64,000 nucleotides of DNA from Agromyces protaetiae. GTDB lineage: Bacteria; Actinomycetota; Actinomycetes; Actinomycetales; Microbacteriaceae. The notes under the pieces are model-generated. The model was not told where the DNA came from and searched no databases. It was given only the letters and a program-made list of their open reading frames with translations. Position numbers and translations under genes: made by a program. Positions 17,642 to 27,651 of the stretch are shown in pieces. The stretch is taken from contig NZ_CP035491.1 of NCBI RefSeq assembly GCF_004135405.1, positions 2,914,001 through 2,978,000 of the forward strand, given 5' to 3'. The stretch's first letter is position 1, and each line of letters starts with the position of its first letter.

Positions 17642-18604
17642 ATGAAGGCTTGGCAGTACACGGGCGACCACGCCCCCATCCAGCAGAACGAGATCCCCGA
17701 GCCGACCCCCTCGCCGACCCAGGTGATCATCGACGTCAAGGCCGCGGGCCTCTGCCACTCCGACGTCATGTACATGGAGACGGGCGACCGGGCGATGCCG
17801 TTCCTCCCTATGACGCAGGGGCATGAGAACGCGGGCGTGATCAGCGCGATCGGCGCCGACGTCGTCGGGTTCGCCGTCGGCGAAGTCGTCGGCGTGTGCT
17901 CGTCGGGCGTGCAGCCGCCGCTCGGCATGTTCACCCCCGGCGGCTTCGCCGACCGGCTCGCCGCCGACTACCGCGACCTCGCGCGCGTGCCCGACGGCCT
18001 CGACCTCTCGCTCGCCGCGCTCGCGACCGACGCCGGCATGACCTCGTACCACGCCATGATCAAGGCGGGCGGCGCGAAGGCCGGCATGAAGGTCGGCGTC
18101 ATCGGTTTCGGCGGCCTCGGTCAGATCGGCGCGCGGGCGGCCGTGCTCGCGGGCGCCGAGGTGCACGTCGCCGAGATGAAAGAAGACGTGTGGCCCATCG
18201 CGCGGGCGGCCGGCGTCGTCGATTGCGTGAAGGATGCCTCGGAGTGGGCCGCGGACGCCGAAGGCAACCCGCTCGGCGGGGCCGACTTCGACCTCATCGT
18301 CGACTACGCGGGCTTCGACACGACGCAGAAGGCGCTCAACGCCGTCAAGCGCGGCGGCACCGTCGTGCAGGTCGGCCTCGGCAAGCCCACCTTCACGGTC
18401 ATCACGCCGACTCTGCTCGGCCGCACCCTCATCGGCTCGCTCGGCGGCACCGTCGAGGACATCGAAGAGGTCTTCGCGCTCATGGCGGAAGGCGAGATCA
18501 CGCCCGTCTACGAGGAGATCGCGTTCGACGAGATCGGCGCGGGCCTCGAGCGCCTGAAGAACAACCAGGTGACCGGGCGGCTCGTCGCGCGCTTCGGCGA
18601 CTGA
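17642..18604 (+). CDS. Zinc-type alcohol dehydrogenase (MDR family)
   Basis: This 320-residue MDR protein keeps the catalytic-zinc pieces (AAGLCHSD with Cys/His, and MTQGHENAG). The Rossmann motif is GVIGFGGLGQIGARAAV. The four-cysteine structural zinc lobe is absent: the place where it should be reads VCSSGVQPPLGMFTPGGFA. That makes the protein about 25 residues shorter than classical alcohol dehydrogenases. It probably oxidises an alcohol or sugar alcohol with NAD(P). The LacI operator upstream implies substrate-induced expression. Confidence 0.87.
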   Translation: MKAWQYTGDHAPIQQNEIPEPTPSPTQVIIDVKAAGLCHSDVMYMETGDRAMPFLPMTQGHENAGVISAIGADVVGFAVGEVVGVCSSGVQPPLGMFTPGGFADRLAADYRDLARVPDGLDLSLAALATDAGMTSYHAMIKAGGAKAGMKVGVIGFGGLGQIGARAAVLAGAEVHVAEMKEDVWPIARAAGVVDCVKDASEWAADAEGNPLGGADFDLIVDYAGFDTTQKALNAVKRGGTVVQVGLGKPTFTVITPTLLGRTLIGSLGGTVEDIEEVFALMAEGEITPVYEEIAFDEIGAGLERLKNNQVTGRLVARFGD

Positions 18605-18631
18605 GCGAGCCGCCGCGGCTAGCCTGAGCGT

Positions 18632-19141
18632 ATGGCCCAGGCAGCTGCGGCGGCGCGTGCGTGGATCGGGACGATCGCGTTCCTCTTCCTCGCGCCCGGC
18701 GTGATGGCCGGCGTCATCCCGTGGCTCATCACCGGCTGGCGAGATCACGACTGGGGTACCGCGACCTGGGTCGTCGCGGCGGTCTCGTGGCTCGTGATCG
18801 CAGCCGGCATCGCGGTGCTGCTCGTCGCGTTCGCGCTGTTCGCGCGCCAGCGCGGCACGCCCGCGCCCGTCGCCCCGACCGAGACCCTCGTCGTGACGGG
18901 CGTCTACCTCTACGTGCGGAACCCGATGTACCTCGCCGTGCTCGCGATCATCCTCGGCCAGGCGCTGCTCTTCGGCAGCCCGGCGCTCCTTCTGTATGCG
19001 GCGCTCTTCCTCGCCGCGGTCGTCGCGTTCGTGAAGGGCTACGAGGAGCCGACCCTGACCCGCACCTACGGCGAGCAGTACCTCGAGTACCGGCACAACG
19101 TGCCCGGCTGGTGGCCTCGGCTGACGAGATGGCGGCGCTGA
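18632..19141 (+). CDS. Isoprenylcysteine carboxylmethyltransferase-like membrane protein
   Basis: This 169-residue protein has four membrane segments and the ICMT/PEMT-type motif TGVYLYVRNPMYLAVLAIIL. The C-terminal EEPTLTRTYGEQYLEYRHNV also fits the family. Enzymes of this type methylate small or lipid substrates with S-adenosylmethionine, but the substrate is unknown here. It starts 28 bases after the dehydrogenase and may share its transcript. Confidence 0.8.
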   Translation: MAQAAAAARAWIGTIAFLFLAPGVMAGVIPWLITGWRDHDWGTATWVVAAVSWLVIAAGIAVLLVAFALFARQRGTPAPVAPTETLVVTGVYLYVRNPMYLAVLAIILGQALLFGSPALLLYAALFLAAVVAFVKGYEEPTLTRTYGEQYLEYRHNVPGWWPRLTRWRR

Positions 19142-19181
19142 GAGGCATCCGGATGTCTCTGCGCTCGCCGCTGCCGTGTGC

Positions 19182-19379
19182 TCAGCCTGCCCGGCCGACG
19201 AACGAGCGCGAGGGGCTGGCCGCGTCGCGCAGGCGCGCCGCCTCCAGGCGGAGTGCGTGACGCTCGGCGAGCTCCGCGCGGGTCGGCTCGACGCGCGTGC
19301 GCGCGTTCGGGCGGCGGATGCGTACCGCCGCCGCGATGCGGGTGAGGATCGGGAGCCGGGTGATCGTGGTGGTGGTCAT
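19182..19379 (-). CDS. Small basic protein, unknown
   Basis: This 65-residue protein is rich in Arg and Ala (TITRLPILTRIAAAVRIRRP). I chose the ATG at 19379, with gaagga 7 bases upstream. An in-frame ATG at 19457 would add 26 residues with no ribosome site. I recognise no family. It is the only gene between the methyltransferase-like gene and the large LuxR regulator. Confidence 0.45.
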   Translation of the reverse strand: MTTTTITRLPILTRIAAAVRIRRPNARTRVEPTRAELAERHALRLEAARLRDAASPSRSFVGRAG

Positions 19380-19489
19380 GATGCGTCCTTCGTGATCGGT
19401 TCCGGTGGCGACGCAGATCGCTGCGGTCGCCGGGTTCGGACACGAAAGTAGAGGCACGCCCCGGGTCGCCTAGGGAGAGTCCCGAGTCG

Positions 19490-22152
19490 TCAGGAGTCGG
19501 ACCAGGAGCCGGGACCGCCCGCGACGAGATCGCGCAGCCCGCGACGGTTCGGGACGCCGAGCTTCGCGTAGATCTTCGCGAGGTGGTACTCGACCGTCTT
19601 CGGTGAGATCGCGAGCTCGGCTGCGACCTCGGGGTTCGTGAACCCGCGCCCGACCATCGCCGCGATCTCGTGCTCGCGCGAACTGAGCTCGCGCGCCCAG
19701 GGCGCGGGCGCAGGGACATCCAACGCTTCGATGCGCTGCTGCACACGCTCGAGCGCCGGCCGCGCGCCGACCGTCGCATACACCTGCGCCGTGCGCTTGA
19801 GCGCCCGCACGCCGCGCGCGAGCTCACCGGTCGCCACGAGGAGGCCGCTGTACGACTCGAGAAGCTGGCCCCTCGTCCAGAGCGGTTCCCCGCCGACGGG
19901 CTTGACCTCGAGACCCCGCTCGTACAGGCCGCGGGCGCGCGCCTTGTCACCCCGGGCTTCGGCGAGCCGCCCGCCGAGCCAGGCTCTGGTGACGGGGATC
20001 CATGCGCCGGTCGCCGGGGCGTGTGCGAGCGCCTCGAGGGTCTTCTCGGCGGGATCGAGCCGGCCGGTCGCGAGCTGGAGGTCCGCGAGGACCGGCAGCC
20101 ACCACACATGGAAGAGGCGGTATCGGTCTTCCTCCATCGCCCGAGGCGACAGCGACGCGAGTGCGTCGTAGGCGCCGTCGATGTCGCCGAGGGCTCGCGC
20201 GACGGCCGCCCGGGAGAGCGTCAGGTGGATGACCGGACCGAAGTAGTCGGCCGCCGACGAGAGCGAGCGTGCTTCGGCGGCATCGCCTTCGGCGGGCGCG
20301 ATCTCGCCGACGCCCGCCTGCATGATCGCCGACAGCGAGTACAGCACGGGCCGGTCGAATCCTCGGCCGAAGAGCTCGGCGGCCGCGATGCCCGTGCGGA
20401 CCTCGCGCATCGCCTCCGACCAGTTCCCGAGGAGGTAGCTGCACCACGAGAGGTGGATGTGCGCGGACGATCCGAGGATCTCCCCATCGCCGGCGATTGG
20501 CGGCGCGACGCGATGAGGAGGTCGGCGCGTGCGGTGTTGAGTTGGCCGAGGAGTCCGCGCAGGATGCCTCGGTGCACGAGTTGCGGGAGGTCGTTCCGCA
20601 CGCACTGCGACGGATTCTCGGGGAGCGTGCGGAGGAGGCCGAGTCCGGCTTCGGGGCCGTCGAGGAGCGCCCTTCCCATCGCGCCGAACGCGAGGGCGGC
20701 GGACTTCTCGGCCGCGGTCACCGTGTTCGCGCCACTCGCGGCGACCGCCTCCGCCGCGGTCACGGCGTCGGCGCCGAGGCCGATGAGCGTCGCGACGCAC
20801 GCGAGTTCCACGTTGAGCCGTGCACGCATCCCGGGTCGGTCGTCGACGCGCGGGTCGGCGAGCGCCTCGAGGAGCAGGTCGCGCGCCCGGCCGGGGTGCG
20901 CCTGGCCGAAGGCGATGAGTGCCTGCACCTCGGAGCGTTCGGGGCTCGACGGGAGTGCCCGGATCTCGTCGGCGTACCGCGAGGCCTCGGCCTCGTGCGC
21001 CGAGAGTGCGAGCAGCCGGACGCCCTCGAGGAGCCGTGGCGCCCGTTCGACCGCCGCGCCGAGCGAGGCCGCCCAGATCAGGTAGCGTGCCGCGCGCACA
21101 GGTTCGGCGGCGGCCTCCCGCCGCGCTTCGGCTTCGATCTCCGCGGCGAGCGCGCTTGGGTCCTCGTCGCTCGCGGCGAGCCGGTGTCGCCATGACGCTT
21201 CCCCGGTCGACACGGCGACCGCGCGTCGGTGCAGCTCGCGTCGTCTGGCGCGCGGGAGATCGCGAGCGAGGATGTCTCTGACGACGGCGCTTCGGAAGGC
21301 GACCGCGCCGGGCGCGGGTCCTTCTCGCAGCACGCCCGACTCGACGAGTCCGGCGACGAGCCCGGCGAGGTCGGGCTCGCCCGACACCTCGGCGAGGTCG
21401 ATGAGGGATGCGCCGCCGCCGAGCACGGCGAGTGCGTCGAGCACGCCGCGTTCGTCGGAGCGCAACGGGGGCGCGGCATCGGCGAGTGCGAGGTCCATCG
21501 ACTGGGGTGCGTCGAACGGCGCCGGCCCTGCGGCGAGCGCGGGGTCGGTGTCGGCCGACCATCCGCGCAGTGCGATCCGGGTGTCGCCGATCGTCCATCC
21601 TGCGCCCGAGAGGGCGCGGAGCCAGGTTCCGGGTGTCGATCGGCCGATGAGGACGAGGAGGACGGGCTCTGCGAGGAGTCGTCGCGCGAATCCGTCGAGT
21701 ACGCGCAGGGACTCGTCGTCGGCCTGCTCGAGGTTGTCGCACACGAGCGCGAGCGGCGACGCTCCGCGGAACGCGTCGAGTTCGTCGAGCACGCGTGTCG
21801 AAAGGGCGTCGGGATGCTCCGGCTGCTCCTGCTCGCCGGCGAACCCGTCGATCGATTCGGTGATGCGCTCGGCTGGGACATCCATCGCCTGGAGCAGGAG
21901 TCGCAGGAAGTCGAACGGTCGCGGAATCCCGGACCCGAGCGGCACCGTGGCCCACACGGCGCGCACCTCGGGGCGCGCGCGGAGCGCTGCCTCGACGAGG
22001 AAGGTCTTGCCGATGCCGGGCGGACCAGAGACGACCGAGACGGCGGCCGAACCGCGCTCGACGGTCGTGACGAGTTCGTCGAGCCGGGCGAGTTCGGCAC
22101 GTCTGCCGATGACCGTGCCGCCGTCGATCGATCCGTCGTCGACCCCCGTCAT
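19490..22152 (-). pseudogene. Large LuxR-family ATPase regulator, frameshifted
   Basis: The N-terminal frame (from 22152) has Walker A in VVSGPPGIGKTFLVEAALRA and a helical ATPase region. The C-terminal frame (to 19490) continues the helical repeats and ends in a LuxR domain (LSSREHEIAAMVGRGFTNPE, then ISPKTVEYHLAKIYAKLGVP). Protein-like sequence leaves the first frame near 20500 and resumes in the second near 20490 (SRRQ then AGDGEILGSS). One missing base there would restore a single protein of about 887 residues, the usual LAL regulator size. The target is unknown. It may be an assembly indel. Confidence 0.8.
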
Positions 22153-22176
22153 GGCGCCATCATACGGGCACGTGAA

Positions 22177-22212
22177 CGGGCCGGTTGCGGGCGATCGCCT
22201 GCAACCGGCCCG
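22177..22212 (-). terminator. Hairpin terminator of the secreted-protein pair
   Basis: CGGGCCGGTTGC and GCAACCGGCCCG form a perfect 12-base stem. The hairpin lies 17 bases past the stop of the gene at 22229-22747 and before the LuxR regulator start. Confidence 0.75.
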
Positions 22213-22228
22213 GGGTCGGGTGATGCTC

Positions 22229-22747
22229 CTACTTGTCGTGGAACTCGACGCCCCAGTCGCCGTAGCGGTACTGGAACCGCAGGCATGAGAGCGGCGACGA
22301 GGCGTCCTCCGAGCAGTAGCTCGCGTTGGGGCCGGCCGGTCCGACGCGCATCGTGGAGCCGAGGTCCTTCTTCTGGGGCCCGCACGTGTCGGCGGTCGCG
22401 CCGCACGCGGTGTACCAGGCCGTGGGATCGTTCGTCTTGAACGGGATGAACTGGACTTCGAAGTAGTGGCGGCCGCCCGGGGCGAGCACGTCTCCGAAGA
22501 CGGGACGCCCCTCGAAGCGGTCGGTCGTCACGGAGTCGAACCGGACGAAGTTCGAGGACTCGTTGATGACGAGGAATCGGTAGCTCGATGCGGCGGCGGG
22601 TTCATCGTCGAGGTCGTCGGATGCGACGGACGAGACGACGAGCTCGGATGCCATGGGCGGAGGGCTCGGCAGGGTCGGATCGGTGAGCGGCGCCCCGGTG
22701 AGGAGGAGTCCGACGGCGGGGGCGAGCGCGAGAAGGGAGATGGTCAT
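22229..22747 (-). CDS. Secreted protein, unknown (paralogue of next gene)
   Basis: This 172-residue protein has a signal-like N-terminus (MTISLLALAPAVGLLLTGAP). The mature part shares RFEGRPVFGDVLAPGGRHYF and the following FEVQ-type strand with the gene at 22777-23310. Cys pairs in the second half (TACGATADTCG; YCSEDASSPLSC) suggest disulfides outside the cell. I chose the ATG at 22747, with aaagga upstream. It has no recognised family and looks like a beta-rich secreted domain. Confidence 0.65.
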   Translation of the reverse strand: MTISLLALAPAVGLLLTGAPLTDPTLPSPPPMASELVVSSVASDDLDDEPAAASSYRFLVINESSNFVRFDSVTTDRFEGRPVFGDVLAPGGRHYFEVQFIPFKTNDPTAWYTACGATADTCGPQKKDLGSTMRVGPAGPNASYCSEDASSPLSCLRFQYRYGDWGVEFHDK

Positions 22748-22776
22748 GGTCGTTTCCTTTGGTGGCTTCGTCGTGG

Positions 22777-23310
22777 TCAGCGGTTGCGGAAGGTCACGCC
22801 GCGGGTCGGTCCGTTGAGGAGGTTCTCGTCGTTGTACTTCCAGGCGGCGCAGTCGATCGGCGCAGTGGTGACGAGGCACTTGATGTCGGTCTGCCGGTTG
22901 TAGGTGTACGTGAGGGTCGCGCCCACGACGCGTCCGCTCGGGTCGCAGATCGAGGCGTCCGGTGTGCAGAACCCGTACCAGACGGTCGGCGTGTTGTCGC
23001 CGCTCAGGACGTTCTGCACCTCGAAGGAGTGCTGCCCGCCCGGCATGAGCACGGCGCCGACATCGGGCCGGCCTTCGAAGCGGTCGCCGACCTTCGAGAA
23101 CTCGATGGCGTTCAGCCGGAGCGGCTGCGTGGTCGAGTTCTCGACGATGAACCGCTTGCTGACGAGCATGCCGGGGGCGTCGTCGGTGCGTTCGATTCCG
23201 ATGCTGAGTGCGGGGGCTTCGGAGACGACCGAAGCGGCCGGCACGAGGGCCGTCGGCGCGAGAGCCGAGGTGGTGAGGGCGAGTGAGACGGCGAGTGCTG
23301 AAGTGATCAT
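22777..23310 (-). CDS. Secreted protein, unknown (paralogue of previous gene)
   Basis: This 177-residue protein has a clear signal-type N-terminus (MITSALAVSLALTTSALAPT). The shared block reads RFEGRPDVGAVLMPGGQHSF and is followed by EVQ. Cys residues occur in FCTPDASICD and IKCLV...DC. It is 29 bases upstream of the related gene at 22229-22747 in the same direction, so the pair is probably a tandem duplication secreted together. The function is unknown. Confidence 0.65.
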   Translation of the reverse strand: MITSALAVSLALTTSALAPTALVPAASVVSEAPALSIGIERTDDAPGMLVSKRFIVENSTTQPLRLNAIEFSKVGDRFEGRPDVGAVLMPGGQHSFEVQNVLSGDNTPTVWYGFCTPDASICDPSGRVVGATLTYTYNRQTDIKCLVTTAPIDCAAWKYNDENLLNGPTRGVTFRNR

Positions 23311-23407
23311 GCGGAGATGACATCACGTCTCACCGGGCCGACTGGGGGAAGCCCCTAGTGACCCCCGGTGCACGCCGCGTTCGGCGGGTACACGCAGGGC
23401 CCCGACC

Positions 23408-23761
23408 TCACGCGCCGCGCAGGATCGAGGTCATCTTCTTGCCTCGCGCGACCTCGTCGACGAGTTTGTCGAGGTAGCGGATCTTCTGCATGAGCGGGTC
23501 CTCGATCTCCTCGACGCGCACCCCGCAGATGACGCCCGTGATGAGCGACGCGTTCGGGTTCAGCCCAGGGGCATCCGCGAAGAAGCGCTCGAGCGTCGTC
23601 TCGCGCGCGATCGCCTCGGCGAGCGCGGCGTCGTCGTACCCCGTGAGCCATTCGATGACCTGGTCGAGTTCGGCCTTCGTTCGACCCTTCTTCTCGACCT
23701 TCTCGATGTAGAGCGGGTAGACGCGCGCGAAGCTCATCTGGAAGATGCGGTGGCCGGCCAT
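23408..23761 (-). CDS. DUF2200 family protein
   Basis: This 117-residue protein fits the DUF2200 family: [20 protein letters not shown] at the start, [15 protein letters not shown] sequence in the middle ([11 protein letters not shown]), and [20 protein letters not shown] later. The function of the family is not known. The ATG at 23761 follows gggagcacacc. It lies 23 bases downstream of the GH65 phosphorylase and may be co-transcribed with it. Confidence 0.85.
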   Translation of the reverse strand: MAGHRIFQMSFARVYPLYIEKVEKKGRTKAELDQVIEWLTGYDDAALAEAIARETTLERFFADAPGLNPNASLITGVICGVRVEEIEDPLMQKIRYLDKLVDEVARGKKMTSILRGA

Positions 23762-23784
23762 GGTGTGCTCCCGTCGTCGCAGGG

Positions 23785-26061
23785 TCAGACCGGATGCGCG
23801 ACGACGAGTTCGCCGTCGACGGTCACGGTCCGGTCGTGCACCACGAGTTCGAGCGGCGCACCGTCCCGCAGTGCGAGCAGAACCCGGTCGGTCTCCACGC
23901 GGACTTCGAGCACGCGGCCGCGGTAGCCGACGGTGAACGAGAACGCCGACCAGCCTGCGGGCAGGAACGGGCGGAACGACAGGCCGGCGTCGGTCGCGCG
24001 CATGCCCGCGAACCCCTGCACGATCGCGAGCCACGCGCCGCTCATCGAGGTGATGTGCAGGCCGTCCTCGGTGTCGTTGTTGTAGTTGTCGAGGTCGAGG
24101 CGGGCGGTGCGCCGGTAGAGCTCGATGGCCTTCTCGCGTTCGCCGATCGCGGCGGCGACGACGGCGTGGATGGAGGCCGACAAGGATGACTCGTGCACGG
24201 TCATCGGCTCGTAGAACTCGAAGTTCCGCCGCAGCTCGTCGACGGTGAAGTCGGATTCGAACAGGTACATGCCCTGGAGCACGTCGGCCTGTTTGATGAA
24301 GCATGATCGCAGGATGCGGTCCCATGACCAGTGCTGGTTGAGCGGGCGCTGGTCGGCGGGGATCGTGTCGACGGGGCGGAGGTCCTTGTCGAGGAAGGTG
24401 TCATGCTGCACGTTGACGCCGAGGGCGTCGTCGTGCGGCAGGTACATGCCGCCTGAGATCGCCCGCCACGCGTCCCGTTCGGGCGCCTCGACTCCGACCG
24501 CGACGAGTCGCTCTCGGGGAAGCGCCTCGAGCACGTCGGCGGTGTACCGCAGCACCCAGGCGGCGAGGGAGTTCGTGTACCAGTTGTTGTTGACGTTGTT
24601 CTCGTACTCGTTCGGGCCCGTCACGCCGTGGATCATGTACGTCTGCGCACGCTTCGAATAGTGGACGCGGTCGGCCCAGAACCGGGAGATCTCGACGAGC
24701 ACCTCGATGCCCGGGCCCTCGAGATACGACCGGTCGCCCGTGTACCGCGTGTACTCGGCGATCGCGTGGGCGATCGCACCGTTTCGGTGGATCTCCTCGA
24801 AGGTGATCTCCCACTCGTTGTGGCATTCGATGCCGTTGAACGTCACCATCGGGTAGAGCGCGCCGGCGAGGCCCTGCTGCCTGGCGTTGTGCTGCGCCTG
24901 CGGCAGTTGCGCGTGGCGGTACGCGAGGAGCGCGCGCGTGACGTCGGGCGAGGCGACCGACAGGTAGAGGGGCACGAGGTAGGCCTCGGTGTCCCAGTAC
25001 GTGGCGCCGCCGTACTTCTCGCCGGTGAAGCCCTTCGGGCCGATGTTGAGCCGGTCGTCTTCGCCGTAGTAGGTCGAGAACAGCTGGAAGAGGTTGAACT
25101 GGATGCCTTGCTGCGCTTCGTCGTCGCCCTCGATGACCACTTGCGATCGGGCCCAGCGCTCCTCCCAGAGAGCGGTGTGGGCTGCGAGCTGCTCGTCGAA
25201 CGTCGTCCCTGCGGCCGCTTCGAGGAGCCGAGAGACCGTGTCGACATGCGCCGCCTCTTCGACGTCGCGCGTCGTGACGACGGCGGTCGTCTTCAGGATC
25301 TCGGATGTCTCGCCCGCGGCGAGTTCGCCCGAGAACACGAGACCCGCCTGCAGCGGAGCATCGACGACTCCGGACGGGTCGAGCCCCGTGACATCCGCTC
25401 GCATGCCCGCCGTCACCGTGAACTGCGGCGTGCCGAACGGATTGGGGATCGTGCGGAGCGACAGGTGCGGCACCGGCGCCGGGCCGCGGGCGACCTCGCT
25501 CCAGAACTGCTCGCCGTAGTTCGCGTCGAGGTTGTGGACGTCGCCGTCAAGGCGCGGCGTCGCGCGCACGCGCACCGAGCCCTCGAGCGCGCGTATGCGA
25601 AGGCGTTGGAGGCACAGTTCGGGGGTGGCGATCGAGAGGAACCGTTCGAACTCGAAGCGGACCTTCGCCGTGCCGGTGATGTAGGTGAACGACCGGGTGA
25701 GCAGTCCGTTCCGCAGGTCGAGTCGGAGCGCGAAGTCTTCGTGCCGCCCGGTGAAGAGGTCCACCGGTTCGCCGTCGAGCTCGAGGTCGATCGCGATGAG
25801 GTTCGTCGCGTTGATGACCTTGCCGAAGTACTCGGGGTAGCCGTTCTTCCACCACCCGACGCGGGTCTTGTCGGGGAACCAGACGCCCGCGATGTACGTG
25901 CCGCGATGGCTGTCGCCCGAGTAGCCCTCCTCGAAGTTGCCGCGCATGCCCATGTGGGCGTTGCCGGCCGAGGTCATCGACTCGATCAGGCGCATGCGGC
26001 CGTCGTCGAGCCGTGTCGTGCTGATCGCGTACGGTTCGACGTCGAACACCCGCTCGCTCAT
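23785..26061 (-). CDS. GH65 family phosphorylase, most like maltose phosphorylase
   Basis: This 758-residue protein has an N-terminal beta-sandwich and a helical barrel typical of GH65. [17 protein letters not shown] (about residues 345-361) is the maltose-phosphorylase form of this motif. TGPNEYENN places the expected catalytic acid Glu at 485. [12 protein letters not shown] lies in the phosphate-binding region. It would split a glucosyl disaccharide with phosphate to give beta-glucose-1-phosphate and glucose. I chose the ATG at 26061, preceded by gaggagg. No beta-phosphoglucomutase adjoins it, unlike many such loci. Kojibiose or trehalose specificity is possible. Confidence 0.83.
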   Translation of the reverse strand: MSERVFDVEPYAISTTRLDDGRMRLIESMTSAGNAHMGMRGNFEEGYSGDSHRGTYIAGVWFPDKTRVGWWKNGYPEYFGKVINATNLIAIDLELDGEPVDLFTGRHEDFALRLDLRNGLLTRSFTYITGTAKVRFEFERFLSIATPELCLQRLRIRALEGSVRVRATPRLDGDVHNLDANYGEQFWSEVARGPAPVPHLSLRTIPNPFGTPQFTVTAGMRADVTGLDPSGVVDAPLQAGLVFSGELAAGETSEILKTTAVVTTRDVEEAAHVDTVSRLLEAAAGTTFDEQLAAHTALWEERWARSQVVIEGDDEAQQGIQFNLFQLFSTYYGEDDRLNIGPKGFTGEKYGGATYWDTEAYLVPLYLSVASPDVTRALLAYRHAQLPQAQHNARQQGLAGALYPMVTFNGIECHNEWEITFEEIHRNGAIAHAIAEYTRYTGDRSYLEGPGIEVLVEISRFWADRVHYSKRAQTYMIHGVTGPNEYENNVNNNWYTNSLAAWVLRYTADVLEALPRERLVAVGVEAPERDAWRAISGGMYLPHDDALGVNVQHDTFLDKDLRPVDTIPADQRPLNQHWSWDRILRSCFIKQADVLQGMYLFESDFTVDELRRNFEFYEPMTVHESSLSASIHAVVAAAIGEREKAIELYRRTARLDLDNYNNDTEDGLHITSMSGAWLAIVQGFAGMRATDAGLSFRPFLPAGWSAFSFTVGYRGRVLEVRVETDRVLLALRDGAPLELVVHDRTVTVDGELVVAHPV

Positions 26062-26173
26062 GCAATGCCTCCTCGTCGGAACCCGCATCCGAGTCCGACG
26101 GTATCGCGCGCACGCGTCGGCAGGCTAGGGCCGCTCGGGCCGGGCTCGCGAGGCTCGATCTCGACGCCCGCGC

Positions 26174-26202
26174 TTGTTCCGGCGCCTCGCACGGAGCATA
26201 TT
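26174..26202 (+). promoter_or_regulatory. Candidate promoter of the BchC-PTPS-GT-RibD operon
   Basis: TTGTTC (26174-26179) and CATATT (26197-26202) are separated by 17 bases, a good housekeeping-promoter fit in a GC-rich gap. It lies 71 bases upstream of the first gene of the operon. Confidence 0.5.
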
Positions 26203-26219
26203 CATGTAGGGGGTCCTGT

Positions 26220-26263
26220 TTCGTCCGACGGCTCATCGAAGTTCGTCCGACGGCTCATCGAAG
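26220..26263. repeat. Perfect tandem 22-base direct repeat in the operon leader
   Basis: The 22-base unit beginning TTCGTCCGACGG and ending CTCATCGAAG occurs twice with no gap (26220-26241 and 26242-26263). The second copy runs into the AAGGAGGG ribosome site of the gene at 26273. It could be a two-copy regulator site or a recent duplication. Confidence 0.8.
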
Positions 26264-26272
26264 GAGGGCGCG

Positions 26273-27253
26273 ATGGCTTCAGCGGTCGCGTTCTGGGTCG
26301 ACGAGCCGGGCGTGGGGGTGCTCCGGACGGAGCCGCTTCGCTCGCCGGGCCCGGGCGATGTGCTGATCCGCACGGCCTGCACGGGGATCAGCCGAGGCAC
26401 CGAGACCTCGGTCTTCCTCGGCCGGGTGCCGCCGAGCGAGCACGAGCGGATGCGTGCGCCCTTTCAGGAGGGCGACTTCCCGGGCCCGGTCAAGTACGGC
26501 TACCTGAATGTCGGCGTCGTCGAACACGGGCCCGCACCGCTCATCGGACGCACGGTCTTCAGCCTCTTCCCCCACCAATCGGCGTTCGTGGCCCCGGCGG
26601 ACGCCGTCGTGCCCGTCCCGGATGAGGTGCCGACGCGCCGAGCGGTCCTCGCCGGCGCGGTCGAGACCGCCGTGAACGTGCTGTGGGACGCCGCCCCGGT
26701 CGTCGGCGACCGGGTGACCGTCGTCGGAGCGGGCATGATCGGGTGCTGCGTCGCACGGCTGGCCCGCGGCATCCCCGGCGTCGAAGTCGTGCTCGTCGAC
26801 ATCGACGCATCGCGTGCTGAGACGGCCGAGCTCCTCGGGGTGGGGTTCGCAGCCCCCGACGCCGCTCCCCGCGATCAGGACCTCGTCGTGAACACGAGCG
26901 GGTCGGCGGCCGGACTGCAGCTCGCCCTCGAGTCGGTCGTGACCGACGGGGAGGTCATCGAGGCGAGTTGGTACGGCGACCGGCCCGTCACCCTCGACCT
27001 CGGAGGCGACTTCCACTCGCGCCGCCTCACCATCAGGTCGAGCCAGGTCGGTGCGGTCGCGCGTCGGCGCCGGGAGCATCGCACGACGCGGGACCGCCTC
27101 GCCCTCGCCCTCGGACTCCTCCACGACGACGCGTTCGACGCCGTGCTGACGGGGAGCTCGTCCTGGCGGGACCTCCCCGCCGTGATGGCGGGCATCGCCT
27201 CCGGCTCGGGGAGCGATCTGTGCCGCACGATCGATTGGACGGATGCCCCGTGA
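26273..27253 (+). CDS. Zinc-binding-type dehydrogenase, BchC-like MDR protein
   Basis: This 326-residue MDR-superfamily protein has the BchC-type opening ([20 protein letters not shown]). The nucleotide-binding motif is [16 protein letters not shown]. The usual catalytic zinc Cys/His pattern is not visible, as in other BchC-like proteins. The exact reaction is unknown. The ATG at 26273 has a perfect AAGGAGGG ribosome site. It leads a five-gene operon in which every junction is a four-base GTGA or ATGA overlap. Confidence 0.82.
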   Translation: MASAVAFWVDEPGVGVLRTEPLRSPGPGDVLIRTACTGISRGTETSVFLGRVPPSEHERMRAPFQEGDFPGPVKYGYLNVGVVEHGPAPLIGRTVFSLFPHQSAFVAPADAVVPVPDEVPTRRAVLAGAVETAVNVLWDAAPVVGDRVTVVGAGMIGCCVARLARGIPGVEVVLVDIDASRAETAELLGVGFAAPDAAPRDQDLVVNTSGSAAGLQLALESVVTDGEVIEASWYGDRPVTLDLGGDFHSRRLTIRSSQVGAVARRRREHRTTRDRLALALGLLHDDAFDAVLTGSSSWRDLPAVMAGIASGSGSDLCRTIDWTDAP

Positions 27254-27651
27254 GCTTCACCCTGACCGTCCGAGACCACATCATGGTCGCCCACAGCCTC
27301 ACGGGCGAGGCCTTCGGCCCGGCACAGCGCCTGCACGGCGCGACGTTCGTCGTCGACGCAGCGTTCCGCGCACGGGAGCTCGACGCGGACGGCGTCGTGG
27401 TCGACATCGGCGACGCGGCCGCCGCGCTCCGCGAGATCACGGGGTCGCTCACCTACCGGAACCTCGACGACGAGCCCGCGCTCGCGGGCGTGAACACGAC
27501 GACCGAGGCGCTCTGCCGTTTCATCGCCGACCGCCTCGCGGAGCGGATCGCCGACGGCCGCCTCGGCTCCGGCGACGGCCGGCTCTCGTCGATCGAGGTC
27601 ACCCTGCACGAGTCCCACGTCGCGTGGGCGAGCTACGAGCGGGATGTGTGA
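27250..27651 (+). CDS. 6-pyruvoyl-tetrahydropterin synthase/QueD family protein, degenerate active site
   Basis: This 133-residue protein matches the PTPS/QueD fold: [20 protein letters not shown] near the start and TLHES near the end. By alignment to QueD, zinc ligands His15 and His29 remain. The third (the second His of HGH) is Ala31, the nucleophilic Cys is Ala25, and the Asp-His pair of the LDHHYLN region reads LTYRNLD. It therefore probably does not perform the classical reaction. The GTG at 27250 overlaps the previous stop. Its neighbours (a RibD-type reductase, glycosyltransferase and methyltransferase) suggest a pterin-like product. Confidence 0.78.
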   Translation: MSFTLTVRDHIMVAHSLTGEAFGPAQRLHGATFVVDAAFRARELDADGVVVDIGDAAAALREITGSLTYRNLDDEPALAGVNTTTEALCRFIADRLAERIADGRLGSGDGRLSSIEVTLHESHVAWASYERDV

